Positions 43,270 through 54,745 of a stretch of 64,000 nucleotides of DNA are shown here, one piece after another (position 1 is the stretch's first letter; the number at the start of each line of letters is the position of its first letter). The DNA comes from Pholiota molesta (taxonomy: Eukaryota; Basidiomycota; Agaricomycetes; Agaricales; Strophariaceae), in assembly GCA_014925825.1 (NCBI GenBank), contig JACGCK010000013.1, forward strand, positions 62,001 through 126,000. Reading direction: 5' to 3'. Below the pieces are notes generated by a model. It saw nothing but the letters and a program-made list of their open reading frames with translations. It was not told where the DNA came from and did no database searches. A program made the translations under genes and the position numbers.

Positions 43270-44168
43270 GTAAATTCAAGAATATAAGTGGCAAAATAAA
43301 AGTAGGAACGGGATTATGATGCTATACGCTGTCTGTCTTTTATACATAGCCCATGGGTCAAACCCTTAGACATTTGGCATCAAATCAACGCTCGATGCTC
43401 AGCGCTCAACATTGAAGGTCTTGCGATGGTGTGTTTGTAGTCTAGGAAACTTACTGGCAAGTACATATGACAATCCAGCCAGCGTTGACTGTTCTGTCGA
43501 TATTATATTTGGCCATATCTATAAAACTCTTTTGAAAGCGAATGAGTAACGTCGAGAACATGTCTCGTGCACAATTTTGACATGTCTGCTGTATCCTCAG
43601 AGGAATTTTGAAGTCTCTTGCCTCAAATGAACGTCGGGCGCTGAGCGCCTTGCGTCAGATTCATTGGACTTATGGTTTAGTTGACAACCATATGGGCTGA
43701 TAGGCAGTCGTAGTCGCTCTATCACTGAGAGTCGGTGCTAAATTTAGAATACATATGCGAGAGAACATACTCCCATAGCGTCGTCTATCCTCGTCTGTCT
43801 CTCCTGATAGAATAACAATCTCTTAGTACCTCTTAGTAAATACCTCTCGCAAATAAATCATGGCTAGTAATTGTAGACAGAGCTTTCTGCAGTCTTAATT
43901 TCAAGGAGATCTGGAGCCTAACTCAGGCACTTGACAAGCACTGTCGCAAGTGGATCAACAATCAAATGATCATCCATAATAGGAGACGGGAATGTATGCA
44001 AAAACCATGTAATTCATCATTGAGAACTGAGTTATTATTCAGAACAATACGTATGTATACTCATATAAAGAGACGGCCTGATTACTTATGGAAGTCAAGT
44101 ATCAAGGATGCATTCCTGTCAAAACAAATGTCCTCTCCAACGACCCAATAAAATGCACATCTCGCAAA
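43270..44168. other. Promoter region of array gene C and 3' flank of gene D
   Basis: CTTTTATACATAG is TATA-like about 60 bp upstream of gene C. GATGCTCAGCGCTC (43395) and GGGCGCTGAGCGCC (43636-43649) lie further up. No gene is seen. Confidence 0.45.
43636..43649. promoter_or_regulatory. Palindromic motif GGGCGCTGAGCGCC upstream of array gene C
   Basis: Perfect 13-bp palindrome GGCGCTGAGCGCC preceded by G, 367 bp from the gene C start. Confidence 0.4.
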
Positions 44169-45028
44169 TCATAGGGCGAACATAGCACATGCCACAATCA
44201 CACCCAAGAAACCAACCGATGCCGACGCATGGATCGACAAAGCTCCACTGCCACCACCACCAATAATATTGCTACCCGTCGGATCGCCATTCGTCGGCGC
44301 AGTTGTCGTAGGCGCACTGGGGTTGCTGGTGTTGAGAGCTGTCTGCGTCGGCAGGATTGTAGATATCACTGGGGGCGCAATGACAGAGGATGTGATCGGG
44401 GTGATTGGTGTAGGGTTCAACAAACTCGTCCCCGACCCAGGGTTTGTGTTGGAACCGGGGAGAGTGACTGACGCTGCGGGGCACGCCTGCTCGTAGGCTG
44501 AGGGGGTAACCTATTAGATTCGCCAGATACAGAGGGAGAGTGCGGAAAACGTACTGTTAATAAGTTTCTGGGCGGAACTGATCACGGAGGCGGTGGGAGC
44601 AGCGTCGACCGCGCAGTTGATACAGCTCTGCAGACCGGCCTCTGCCGAGCTGCTGCAGATGCAGGACGTGGTGGTGCAGGTCTATCGTGCGCTGTAATTA
44701 GACACCGTCGACTGCATGATATATCCGGCTTTCTTACATTCACGGCGTTCTCGAACACAGAACATTGCTGATCGCACTGTGAAACTCGGTGAGAATGCGA
44801 GGATGCGTGGGGTATCGAGTGAGAACTTACAACGGTCCCTTGGAATTGACGAGGAACAAGGCCACTCATCTGGTTCAGGCTTTCCTTGAACGCGGAGAAT
44901 TGGGGCACCAAAGCGCCATTGGCGACTGCATAAACATCAGCATTGCACCCAGCGAACGCGATGCCCAGAGCCCACAACTCACCTTGCAGGACGCCGAACG
45001 CGATAGCCAGGGATGCTTTTACGAACAT
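44169..45028 (-). CDS. Array gene D: small secreted Cys-motif protein, GPI-type
   Basis: ATG 45028 (MFVKASLAIAFGVLQ signal peptide), intron, VANGALVPQFSAFKESLNQMSG, QFQGTV, intron, QCDQQCSVFENAVN, intron, TCTTTSCICSSSAEAGLQSC, INCAVDAAPTASVIS, intron, YEQACPAASVTLPGSN. The Thr/Pro-rich tail ends LSIHASASVGFLGVIVACAMFAL with stop at 44169. The CxC...LQxCxxC core and the Cys-x-x-x-Cys exon (CDQQC, compare CTSNC and CGNDC) place it in the family. Confidence 0.75.
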
Positions 45029-45911
45029 GCTGTAGAACCGAGAGTGGAAGATCTGCGACCGCGGTTTGAGCCTCGGAAGGAGCCCTTATATGAGAAAAAA
45101 AATGACTCGTACCACGTTCGGCGAGCCCTGGATTTTGCCAAGGAGAATACCATGAATTTGAATGAAATATGTAACTATCAGGTGCACACCTCCTTGGCTC
45201 GTTTAACTATTAAACAATGATCATCAACCATCATCTTTGAACCCTTCACCCGCATGGGGCTGCGATCCATATCTCCCCCCTTCAATCCCTTTCGTCCTCT
45301 TTGAAAGAAACAAGAAGAGTAGTCGAAGAACTTCATCCACAGCGAAATGTTCTTGGACCTACTTTAGGTAAGTAACCGATAACCATCGTGCTTGGCCTTG
45401 GCATCAAAACCACCTCGGCTAGCAGACACTACGCCTAGCTACGCTGGTGATGCATCAACAATTGGGCGCTCAGCGCCTAAAAAGTATAGAGTACAAGTGC
45501 AAGTCTCTGCTTTGAGTCTGCCTCAACATGAAGCAAGAGTATACGTAGCATTCCGAGGCAGTCTTCTTGAGGTATTCGAGTCAATGGCATTCGCGTAGGC
45601 TTGGACTAGTAGGATGACTACCTGACTCGGTGAGGCAGCAGTTATGTACGAGAACGGTGGGTTGCGGCGCAGATCAGCGCCCAGCACGGATCGAATAATC
45701 GTCGTCCAATTTGACAGCTCTGTGGAGCCTCGGAACTCGCCAATCGCTCCCGTCCCCCGCGCCGCCTCCTGTCCCAGCTACACGCTGAGAACGCGTGTAG
45801 CTGCTCTGAAAGGGAGGGTACAACGTACATGGGGTCATATGCAGGACGTGCCAAGGATCGTGCGGTGCAGATGCACACCATGCTCTGGAGTCTGCATTCC
45901 ACCGCACTTCA
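45029..45911. other. Promoter of array gene D and 3' flank of gene E
   Basis: TTATATGAG about 65 bp upstream of gene D is TATA-like; GGGCGCTCAGCGCC lies at 45464-45477. Short open frames near 45390-45900 do not show a domain. No gene is supported. Confidence 0.45.
45464..45477. promoter_or_regulatory. Palindromic motif GGGCGCTCAGCGCC upstream of array gene D
   Basis: Third copy of the GGCGCTNAGCGCC palindrome, 436 bp from the gene D start. Confidence 0.4.
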
Positions 45912-46643
45912 TCAATTCAGAAGGATAAAGGACAAGGACAGCACCACTGCTATTGTGCTATGAACGGTCGCTGTTGGTGCGTCGAAAGCATGTGGATGTG
46001 ACCCGTGTAGAGGCGGTGCAGAGGGAGATAGTGCGCTCCTCTTCCTGATTGGTGATTGTCGGCTGACGACCATGCACATCTGCTTCCCCGGCCCGGCGAT
46101 GGTGAGAGAGATATCATCGATGAAGGCGTTGCAGGTTTTGTCGAACTCTTTATTCATGGCCATCGATATCGCGTCAATTGTTATATCCATACTGAGAGAG
46201 GAATCCTTCTTACCCGATAAAGCATCTTGCGCCGCACTATAGACACTCGAAACCGATGACATCGCGTATAAGCAGCTCATGCAGTCTTCCAGTCCTTGCG
46301 CATTTGAATTCGTGCACAGGCAATCGCCATATTCGCATGTCTGTGCAGCGCAAGCAACTTTATCAACACCAACATTGGAAGACACCTGAAAGGTGGCAAT
46401 TACCTCCAGCGCAGTAGCAATGACACTGCAGGTCCCCGCGCACTGTCGACAGCAATACATTTCCATTCAAAGAACCACTCAAACGTGGATGGTTGACATT
46501 CTCACCGCTGAGGGGATAGCATCTTGCACTTCTCCTCGTTGAACCAGCTCGACAGATGCACTGAACGGCAGTACAATCAGAATTGCAATAAGTAATAGAT
46601 ACGTGATGACAGGTGCATAGAGGACAGCGATTGGGGCTTTCAT
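45912..46643 (-). CDS. Array gene E: divergent small secreted Cys-motif protein, GPI-type
   Basis: ATG 46643 opens a leader with a strong hydrophobic stretch (VITYLLLIAILIVLPFSAS). After one intron (GTGAGA near 46502, acceptor near 46450) comes CAGTCSVIATALEVIATF, then AQTCEYGDCLCTNSNAQGLE and DCMSCLYAMSSVSSVYSA (CxC...LxxCxxC core), a helical segment (DITIDAISMAMNKEFDKTC) and a short Pro/His-rich linker. It ends in STIAVVLSLSFILLN with the stop at 45912. It lacks the long Ser/Thr tail of the others and is the most divergent member. Confidence 0.7.
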
Positions 46644-48354
46644 CCTAGGCAAGAAAGTGTGCTGAACAGGATCCTGATAGAGCGAGTACGATTCTACGAG
46701 CGAGGACAGTCTAAGGACGTCTACGGAGGTCTCGCTGCGCACACAGACTACCAACATACACGTGTTGCGCGTTGGCCAAGCCAAGTATAAAAGACACGTT
46801 GTATACCTCATGCTTGTTTCAGATGGGACTTTATTGCAGCGATATCCATTGAAGCATAACCTCCCAAAGCAGACATCGCCTCTTGGGCAAATCCGATGTC
46901 ACGTTCGTGCGCAAAGATCACTTGAGTTCGACAAGGTTCGACAGCACCGCTACAATTGCTTAGATATCCGAGTCTTGGCCCTTGGGCGCTTAATTTGATG
47001 ATCGCACTTTTTGATGCCATCATCGGTCCTGGTGCCTAACGGACTTGTCGAGCTCCTTCGAGCCATCCAAAAGGTTTTGATGGTTAAAAGCTTAAATGGT
47101 CACACTATTTTTATTTATCTACATTTCTGGGAATATTCTGTTCAAAGAGCAGGCATTGAAGGTGAATAGAAGGCCGACTATGTAGTGAGAGTGCAAGAAG
47201 GTTAAAAAAAATCGCCGACGCCATTATATTACAGTTTCCACGGATCCCCAGGTCCTCGCCAATATCTGATTTTGTACAGGTATTTTTGATTTCGATTCCA
47301 GTTATCTTGAACACCGTCCGGGGCATTCGAACTGCCTATATCACGCTCACATTAGCTTTCTAAACTGATCAATTAAACAGAAGCACCGACGTTTTCCACT
47401 GTCAGGAAGTTACTACAGCTCGCATCACGCTAGTAGATATTGGGTCAGTTGTCAGTGCAATAAAAGCCGGATTCGAGATTTGGCGTACGTTTGGGGTACA
47501 GTGAGCGCAGTTGTAGTGATTTCCCGGTCGACTGCTTCGTCAATCAACTGTCGAGAAAGGAGCAATTTCGATCCCATAGTGGCCAGCACTTGAAGATATT
47601 AATCATCAGGAAATGAGGTGCACTTTCTTGAGCACGTACCAAAGGACGCATAGGTACCCAGCTAGGATAAAAGAGCGGTGCATCGTCGACGATTCGTCGT
47701 GTAACACCCGTACTGAGAAGTTGATTGGGTTTTAACTTGGAGGGTGTGAAAGGGGAACTCAAACCAACGACGACGCAGGAAAGGGGGCTATTTAGTACAT
47801 GGCTCGCTTTGTGCAACGCTCAGCCTGCTTAAGAATGGCGAGCGATAGGTAGGGTTTTGAAGTGAAACATGGATCATAAATCGCGCGACTTCAATGCATA
47901 AACCATCTTAGTGCTAGGCAGTGATAAAGCCCGTGAACAAGGGATGGATTGCTTTAACATGTATGACTCAAAGCGGGGAAATTTAATTCAGCTTGCTCGA
48001 GCATGTATGAACGTTTGAACTTGACTCCGATAAAGAAGACACAAGCCCCAAAAAAGTAAAGAGAACGACTGGTATTTGACCGTTATTTTAGTAATGTTAT
48101 TAAGAGGAAGACATATAGAATCCAGGTACAGATTGCATTAGGCTCTGTCTAAACATGACGCGTCGCGCAAGAGCATGCCACAATCACGAAAGGCGCTTAG
48201 TCAAGCGCTTCGATGAGCAATACGCCTTGTCTGACAAACACTCCCATGATGAGCACCACGGTTCTGGCTATATATACGCGAAACTAGACATACTCGGATC
48301 CATCGCGCCTCGTCTTCACTTCCAGCATCTTCATCTACACCACCACCGCAGCAA
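46644..48354. other. 1.7-kb region without a supported gene
   Basis: Read on both strands. An open stretch at 47544-47816 (minus) lacks an ATG, and one at 47111-47326 is low-complexity AT-rich. GGGCGCTTAA near 46982 is a half palindrome like those in the array. The last 100 bp before 48355 (TATATATACGCG at about 48270) form the SDR promoter. Confidence 0.4.
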
Positions 48355-49448
48355 ATGGCATCCAAACCGCGAAACGAGTCCTGGTCGTCGCAGGTACTGT
48401 ACCAGCGCATCCCATGCGTACTACATTCTGTCTTACACTCCATCTGTAGGGCTGGGAAATGGGTCGGGCACAGGCGCAGCCACCGCGTGAGTAGTACATG
48501 CCCAGCACGCAGAGGCACACTGACACCCCGCCCCCACAGGCGCCTGTTCGCAAAGCAAGGCTACAGCGTCGCCCTCGTCGCCCGCGGCGCCGCCTCCGTC
48601 GACAAACTCGCCGCCGAGATCAACAGCGCCGGAGGCCAGGTGAGTCGGCCTCCCACACCCCTCCCACCCCACCTGACCCCGCGTCCGCAGGCGTCCCCTT
48701 CGCCGTCCCCTCGTACTCCCACGACGACATCACCGCCGCGTGGGGCGCGATCCACGCCGCGTTCCCCGCGCCGGCGTACGCCGTCCGCGCGGCGGTGTTC
48801 AACGTGTCGCACGGCGTGTGGAAGCCCTTCCTCGACGTCACGCCGCAGGACGTGCAGGAGTGCCTCCAGACGAGCGTCGCCGCGGCGTTCGCGTTCGCGC
48901 GCGGCGCGGTGCTCGCGTTCAAGGGAACGGGATCGACGAGGCGAGCGGGAAGCGCGGCGCGCTGGTGTTCACGGGCGCGACGGCGAGCCTGCGCGGGAAC
49001 GTGGTGACGAGCGCATTTGCGGCGGGCAAGTTTGGGACAGGGCGCTGTCGCAGAGTCTGGCGAAGGAGTTGGGAAGGAGAATATCCATGTCGCTCATGTA
49101 CGTTTCGTTTATGGGTGTGGGGTACGGTATCGTTCACGGTTTACTTATTCTTTACCCGAAAGGCAATCATCGATGGAGGCATCTTCACGGACCGCTCCCC
49201 GCCCGAGTTGAAAGAAAATTATGATGTGCGCCTCAGCCCCGAAAGCATCGCCGCGGTATGTCCTTTCGCTTGAGCCGTATATCGCAGTGGCCAAGCGTGC
49301 TCATACCCTCTATAGTCATACCTCTATCTCGTCAACCAAGACAGATCCGCGTGGACCTGGGAGCTCGATCGTAAGTGACGCTGAGAGATGACAGGGATTA
49401 TATATTCTAACACGATGTTTAGTCCGCCCCGCTCATGAGAAGTGGTAA
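48355..49448 (+). CDS. Short-chain dehydrogenase/reductase (SDR), frame disturbed by missing bases
   Basis: Starts at ATG 48355 near the TATATATACG promoter. The cofactor-binding motif is RVLVVAGLGNGSGTGAATAR (GxGxGxG variant), assembled over three short exons. Then LFAKQGYSVALVAR, VDKLAAEINSAGG, VPFAVPSYSHDDITAAW, AAVFNVSHGVWKPFLDV, GALVFTGATASLRG, ALSQSLAKELGKENIHV, IIDGGIFTDRSP and the C-terminal SAWTWELDLRPAHEKW, stop 49446-49448. The usual Ser-Tyr-x3-Lys triad is altered: FTGATASLRG is followed by AFAAGKFG, with no Tyr seen in the YxxxK place. That fits the atypical fungal SDR group with AGK. The frame needs one extra base at 48364-48366, 48923-48925, 49037-49039 and 49071-49073. Confidence 0.75.
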
Positions 49449-49948
49449 GTTGTGAATTTGGCGCTCTTGGCTGTTCCGTTGGTCAGTCCTGTGTAAATCA
49501 AGTTGGGCTGTATACTGCTACTCGATTGTTTTCTGTACAATTAAAATCAATCAATGTACTACTTCGATCAAACCTTCGATGCATATGTGGAGAAAAAGCA
49601 TTCGTGTATTAACTCATGACTATGTAGAGTTGGATCGGTATGATACGTATAGCATTCATAGCAGTCGTTGATATCTATCTATCACAAAACCCTCATCCCT
49701 TGTCGTGTCAACGGTGCGTAGTAACTGCGTCAAAAAGTCGTAGCGTTAAGAAAAGGAAGAAAGCGAGGGTGTATTAGTATTAACGCATACTAAGTAACCC
49801 GTACAGCATGAAACGGTATAAATACAGACTCGAAGCATGAAAAAGAAAGAAAGGAAGGAAGAAATTGCGATGAACGAAGCAAACAGAGAGCAAAACACGG
49901 TCGCCACTTATCCCTTGCCACTTATCCTGCCATGCGCACCGCACAGAC
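49449..49948. other. Convergent intergenic
   Basis: 3' ends of the SDR gene (+) and eIF3a (-). AATAAA-like AATTAAAATC near 49542; otherwise nothing. Confidence 0.45.
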
Positions 49949-52900
49949 TTAAGGCGGCCGCCACGGCGGGGGCGCCAAACGCCCCACCGCCGCCGCACCC
50001 CCGCGGCCCGCCACCGTCTGGAACCCCTCCTCGTCCTTCTTCGCCTCCTCCTTCAGCGGCGCCGGCGAGCTCGGGCGCGGCGACCCCGTCCCGCCCTCCG
50101 CCGCAGCGGCCTTCGCCGCCTCCTTCGCGCGCCATCCACCGCCAGCGCCGCCCAGGGCACCCGGGCGGTACTTGCCCGCCACCGGCGCGGGGCTCTCCGC
50201 GCGCGAGGGCGGCGTAACAGCAGCGGCAGCAGCGACGGGTGCACCGGGGCGGCGCCACACGCCCGCGTCCTCCTTCGCGGCGGGGCGCACGGCGCTGGGC
50301 GCGAGTGCGGGCTTGGCGCGCGCGGCGAGGGCCTCTGCGCGGCGGCCGCGCGGCGCGCCTCCGCCTCCTCTTCGCGCTGCGCTTGCAGGCGCGCCTTCTG
50401 GAGCGCCTCCTCGCGCTCCTTCTCGCGCTCGGCGCGGCGGGCGGCGGCTTCTTCCTCCACCTTGCGCTTGGCCTCGGCCTCGGCGGCGAGGGCGGCCTCC
50501 TCCTCTTGGCGGCGGCGTTCCTCGGCGGCCTCGCGTTCTGCAGAAATAAAGGATGTGAGATAATGTGCGGCGACATACTAAGGGAGCAATACACACCTGC
50601 TTGCTTCCGGGCCTCCTCCTCCTCCCTGAGGCGCGCCGCCTCGGCCTCCTTCTCGAGCCGCACGCGCTCCTCCTCGCGCTGCTTCAGCACGCTCTTCAGG
50701 CGCTTCGCCTTCTCCTCCGCGATCTTCCTCTGCGCCGCCTCCTGCTTCTTCGCGAACTCGAGCTCTTGCGCGCCATGATGTCCGCGCGGCGCACCTCGTA
50801 GTCGCCGAGCATGCGCGCGAGGCGCGCCTTCGTGCGCAGGTCCTCCTCGTGCGCCGCGCGCGCGGCCGTGATGCGCGCGGTCTGGATCGCCGCGAACGTC
50901 TCGCGGTCCGTCTTCTGCTGCACCTCGTAGTCCTGCGCGAGCAGCGGCCGCTCCTCCTTGCGGTACGCGCGCTCGATGTGGTCGATGCGCTTCGCGACGA
51001 TGCGCAGGCGCTCCTGCAGCTCCTTCTTCTCCTTCTCGAGCTGCGCGACCTGGATGGTGATGAGGTTCTCGGTGTCGTAGGTTTCCAGTTTCTGCAATAC
51101 GGTGAGTAAATCATACGGAAACAGGGGGAAAGGGGGCGTACCTCCACGTCGTTCGGCTTGAGAATGCCCTTGTCCACAAGGCTCTGCGCGTACTTCTTCG
51201 CCTCGTCGATGCGGATCGTCTCGATCTCCTTCTTCGTGCGCTCCTGCTCCTTCCGCCGCAGCTCCTCCTTCATGCGCCGCGCCTCCTCCTCCTTCTCCCG
51301 CCGCGAGTGCTCCGCGCGGCGGCTGCTCTCCTCCTTCTCCTTCCACGCTCAGCTCGCTCAGCAGCTCCCGCCGGCGCGCGACCAGCGCGCGGCGCAGCTG
51401 CAGCGCCTTCCGCTCGCCCTCCACCGCCGCGACGAGCGCCGCGAACCGCGCCTGCTCCTCCTTGCTCGGCACCTCACCGCTCCTGCGCCCCGATCGCGCC
51501 GAGCGCGCCGTGCAGGCTGCGCGCGACCGTGCTCAGGCGCGTGCGCACGAGCTCCGCGGTCGACGGCTGCACGGCGCCTCGGGCGTGCGCGCGGACGCGG
51601 TCGCCGCGGTCGAGCTCGCGGGCGGGTCGTCCGCGGCGCTGAACGCGTCGTCGACGAACGCGATGCTCCCGTCCTGGTGGTCCACGCGCACGGCGAGCTC
51701 GCCGCGCCGCGCGCAGCCCATGATGTACGCCTCGACCTGCTCCGCGTCGAACGCGCCCTCGAGCCGGCCTCTTCAAGGCGCGACGAGCGCGAGGAGGGTG
51801 CTGATCTTGAGCGTGGCGTATACCTGGAGAGCTGCGAGAGGAGGCGCGAGAGGAGCGCGCGCTGGAGGAGGGTCAGGTAGGGCGCGTAGCCTCGTCGGTG
51901 GCGAGGGTTTGCAGGAGGGGCGCGATGGACGCGCAGAGGGTGAGGGGGTCGAAAGTACCTCGAGGATGTTGTACAGCGACTTGATCGCCTGGGCGAGAGC
52001 TTCAAAACATCACGTGAGAGCTGAATAAATCATTAGCGCTGAAAGGCTATTGAGAAAAACAAAAGGACTACTGCATCCTTGAGCAATCCGGAACGAGTCG
52101 GCATGCGAGTGAGGCCAAGGAGAGCGTAGTCTAGCGTTCTTCCCCTTCAATTCGTCCGGTTCCTCGGTATGGAGACCGACGGGGACAGCAAGGGCGCTCA
52201 CGAGCACTTGGGCGGCAAGCCGGCTGATCTCTTCGTCGGACTTTCCGCCAATGGAGATAACGACTGCGTAATACCTGCTCCAGGCGGCGGCATGGTAGAG
52301 TGCGTTGCCGCTCATGAGGAAGATTTTGGTCAGCTTTTCGTAGTAGTTGGCCATCATCGCGGGGCGGGGAGCTTTTTTCGCCATCGTAAGCAGGTTGTGG
52401 ACATCTTCGACGGAGCGGAAGGCTTCTTGCCATAGCTCGAGCTCGACGGAGGTGTTCATTGGCGAAGCGAGTGTCGAGATGGTGTTGCAGGGTGTCAGGG
52501 TCGGAGAGGTTGATGGAATGTTGTTGGTGGGAGTATTTCGCAACATTGGAAAGGTGAAGACGGAGAGTTTCGCAGAGCCTTCGGAATTCAACTTTGCGTT
52601 GATGCTTGAGGCAGAACTTGAACGCTTGCTGGGCTATTTGCTGAGGAAGAATACGATAAATTGCATGGAGGCGAATGGCAGAAGGACAATGACTCACTTG
52701 GTAGATGGTCTCCATCGAGCGTTGTTTTTGAGGGTCTCGAGAGAAGTTCTATAACTCTCCCAAAGGAATTTGAGCCATGGAGTGACGAGGGCACGATCTG
52801 TTCGGTCCTTGCTCTGGTCTCCACTGACAGCGCCGAGCAGGATGCTCTCCGGGGTCTCGCTCGCCTCCAAATCATCGATATCGACAGCCGACTTAACCGC

Positions 52901-53224
52901 CGCCTTCTCCTGCGCCTCCCGGACCTTCGCATCTGCGAGCTGGATGAATTTTGTGACGACGGATTCGATGCTTTGCACGCTCGTGTTTTGCGCGATATTT
53001 TTGTACTGCATGAGGCCTTCCTTCGCGGTGCGGCCCTTCCGCATGTCGACGCAGAGCTCGATGAATCGGTGCATGATGGGTTCGAGGGCTGTGAGGGGCG
53101 TCGACCGGAATCGTTTTGAGGAGAACATCTCCGTTAATGATTGGAGAGCTGCGTGCGTCTGGCCGACGGATACGAGTCCTTCGGCCTGCTTAAGCACAGT
53201 CTCGGGTTTGGAAAAGGGCGCCAT
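49949..53224 (-). CDS. Eukaryotic translation initiation factor 3 subunit A (eIF3a), frame disturbed
   Basis: ATG 53224 opens [20 protein letters not shown], then [20 protein letters not shown] and [20 protein letters not shown]. These are the invariant N-terminal helices of eIF3a (yeast Tif32/Rpg1). Next come the PCI-region motifs ([58 protein letters not shown]), the winged-helix part ([12 protein letters not shown]) and the long charged coiled coil ([19 protein letters not shown]). It ends in an Arg/Ala-rich tail with DEEGFQTV and GVWRPRRGG. eIF3a is the scaffold of the 43S preinitiation complex and is essential. Frame breaks near 50766, 51341, about 51480 and 51770 each need one base, so they are almost certainly errors in the sequence. 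Confidence 0.9.
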
Positions 53225-53994
53225 GTTGGACTAGAAAAACGAGTCAGTGTACAGAAATCAGTGATAGAGAGAGGCCAGGACGCACAACGAGTAGAATATG
53301 GGACTCGTCGGTCGCCTGGAGAGTTGGAGATCAGATAGGACGGGCTCGACGATGGCTGGATGATGCGGACGTGGGGCACAGAAAAAATTGGGTGACGACT
53401 TTAGGGCAGGTCACAGCTCACAACGTCACAGACTCATTGTCATCATCATCGGAGCCGAGCACGACAGCGACGACCAGGACCCTTCACTTTTTATGCTGAA
53501 CTGCGGACGTTGCTGAGATGCTTTCTGAAACATATAAGTGGCCTAATTTCTATCTCGTCCTCGATCATTCGTACTTGCTCCTACGCACACGCGTCAGACA
53601 TTTTACTGGGACAAAACGGCTATACGACAGAAAACAGTCCCTCGCCACCCACAAGGCTCTTACTGGCTTCTCTTTGTTGACTCTCGTTCTAGTAATGTTT
53701 TTCAGTAACCTTGAAAAGCTGTCTGGCACGAGTCTGGCAGGTCGCCGATTTCGCCTCATGAGTCATCTTCGCAAATCTCGGACATCTCAACATACACTTT
53801 GTGCCTATACTTATTCCTACTTGAGATTTCTTGGAGCTGTGCCGCAGGCTAAAGGACCATGGAAGTCTTAATCTTTTGTGATTCTTCGTCTGAGTACAAC
53901 GCTTCAGTGATTTCTGAACACTTCTTTTGACCACCGGACAATGACAGGTCTCTGGTATAGTGTTGAACCGGATCGCGCACGTCTGAATGCTTAC
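53225..53994. other. Intergenic, eIF3a promoter side
   Basis: GC-mixed promoter region of eIF3a, then an open stretch 53518-53871 (+) with no recognisable domain and unusual composition, which I do not call a gene. Confidence 0.4.
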
Positions 53995-54268
53995 AACAGG
54001 TTCATTCCTACAACTCCAACGCTGATAAGGAGGATGACCGCAACTCCGCTCCTATAAGGAGGCGACCATCCTACTATTCCAGCACCACTAATACCACTGG
54101 GGCTATCAGTTTGGGCCCGTTACGCTAATAGGAGTGGTCGATGTCGCTCGGATTGTCTGCTGCGAGAAACTCAAAGTGTCGATCGGGAAAACATCGCTAT
54201 CAGTAGTACCGCTCGTCGGTGCTAACGTTGCGGTGGCGATGACATTAGGAATTGTGATGGTTGAGAGT
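53995..54268 (-). pseudogene. Decayed 3' end of array gene A
   Basis: Nucleotide similarity to 39236-39500 is clear in the same orientation. Shared blocks include CCAACGCTGATAAGGAGG (A: CCGACGCTGATCAGGAGG), GGTCGATGTCGCTCGGATTGTCTGCTGCGAGAAAC and TTAGGAATTGTGATGGT (with small changes). Only the Thr-rich tail and anchor coding part remain, with frame changes and no Cys core. It is a dispersed relic of the family, 14 kb from its parent. Confidence 0.75.
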
Positions 54269-54634
54269 TCCCTTCAAATTGCCTGGCCCACCTTGTCCCC
54301 CAGATGTATTCCTGCCGCCTATGTTGCTTCCACCTCTGTGCATTGTCGACAACGGTGGTAATGGACTTGTAACCTACCAAAAATATACTTCACCTTCCTC
54401 AATACGGGCAGCAACACATGCCCTGGTCAATTACTAGTAAAGCTTCTTGCTAGACTCTAGAATGGAACACTATATTTGAATCCGAATAGTTGAAGAAACT
54501 GGAACACAACTTAATCGCAGCCCTCTGAATCCTGGGCCTAAAAAGAAAATTCGCAAAGGAGTTTCGACTTCGAAGTTCGGACTTGCACTGTTCTTAGTGG
54601 GGGCTAACGCTTAGGCCTATAGCTCAAAAATCTA
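54269..54634. other. Intergenic
   Basis: No coding signal. 3' flank of tRNA-Leu (TTTTT termination is on the minus strand just left of 54635). Confidence 0.45.
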
Positions 54635-54745
54635 TGACAAGAAGGGGACTCGAACCCCTGCCACATTTCTGTGATGAGAAACCTGCTCATAAGCAGGAAG
54701 CACTTAAGCTTGAGTCACACGCCTTAACCGCTCGGCCATCTTGCC
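54635..54745 (-). tRNA. tRNA-Leu (anticodon CAA) with intron
   Basis: Minus strand starts GGCAAGATGGCCGAGCGG. The acceptor stem GGCAAGA pairs with TCTTGTC (one G-U), followed by discriminator A. D-arm is the Leu type (TGGCCGAGCGGTTAAGGC). The anticodon stem TGTGA/TCACA encloses CTCAAG with anticodon CAA, interrupted by an intron of about 33 nt after the base 3' to the anticodon, as in other eukaryotic tRNA-Leu(CAA). T-arm AGGGG-TTCGAGT-CCCCT is perfect. The variable arm (about 10 nt) is shorter than usual for Leu, so the exact intron end may differ. Confidence 0.88.

Noticed and set aside
47544..47816. Minus-strand 90-codon frame
   Set aside because: No ATG, no recognised domain, and no plausible exon partner on either side.
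50000..50560. Plus-strand long Arg/Pro-rich frames
   Set aside because: They are antisense shadows of the GC-rich coiled-coil and C-terminal part of eIF3a.
53518..53871. Plus-strand 117-codon frame starting with ATG
   Set aside because: Composition is unlike neighbouring genes and no domain or homologous pattern is recognised.
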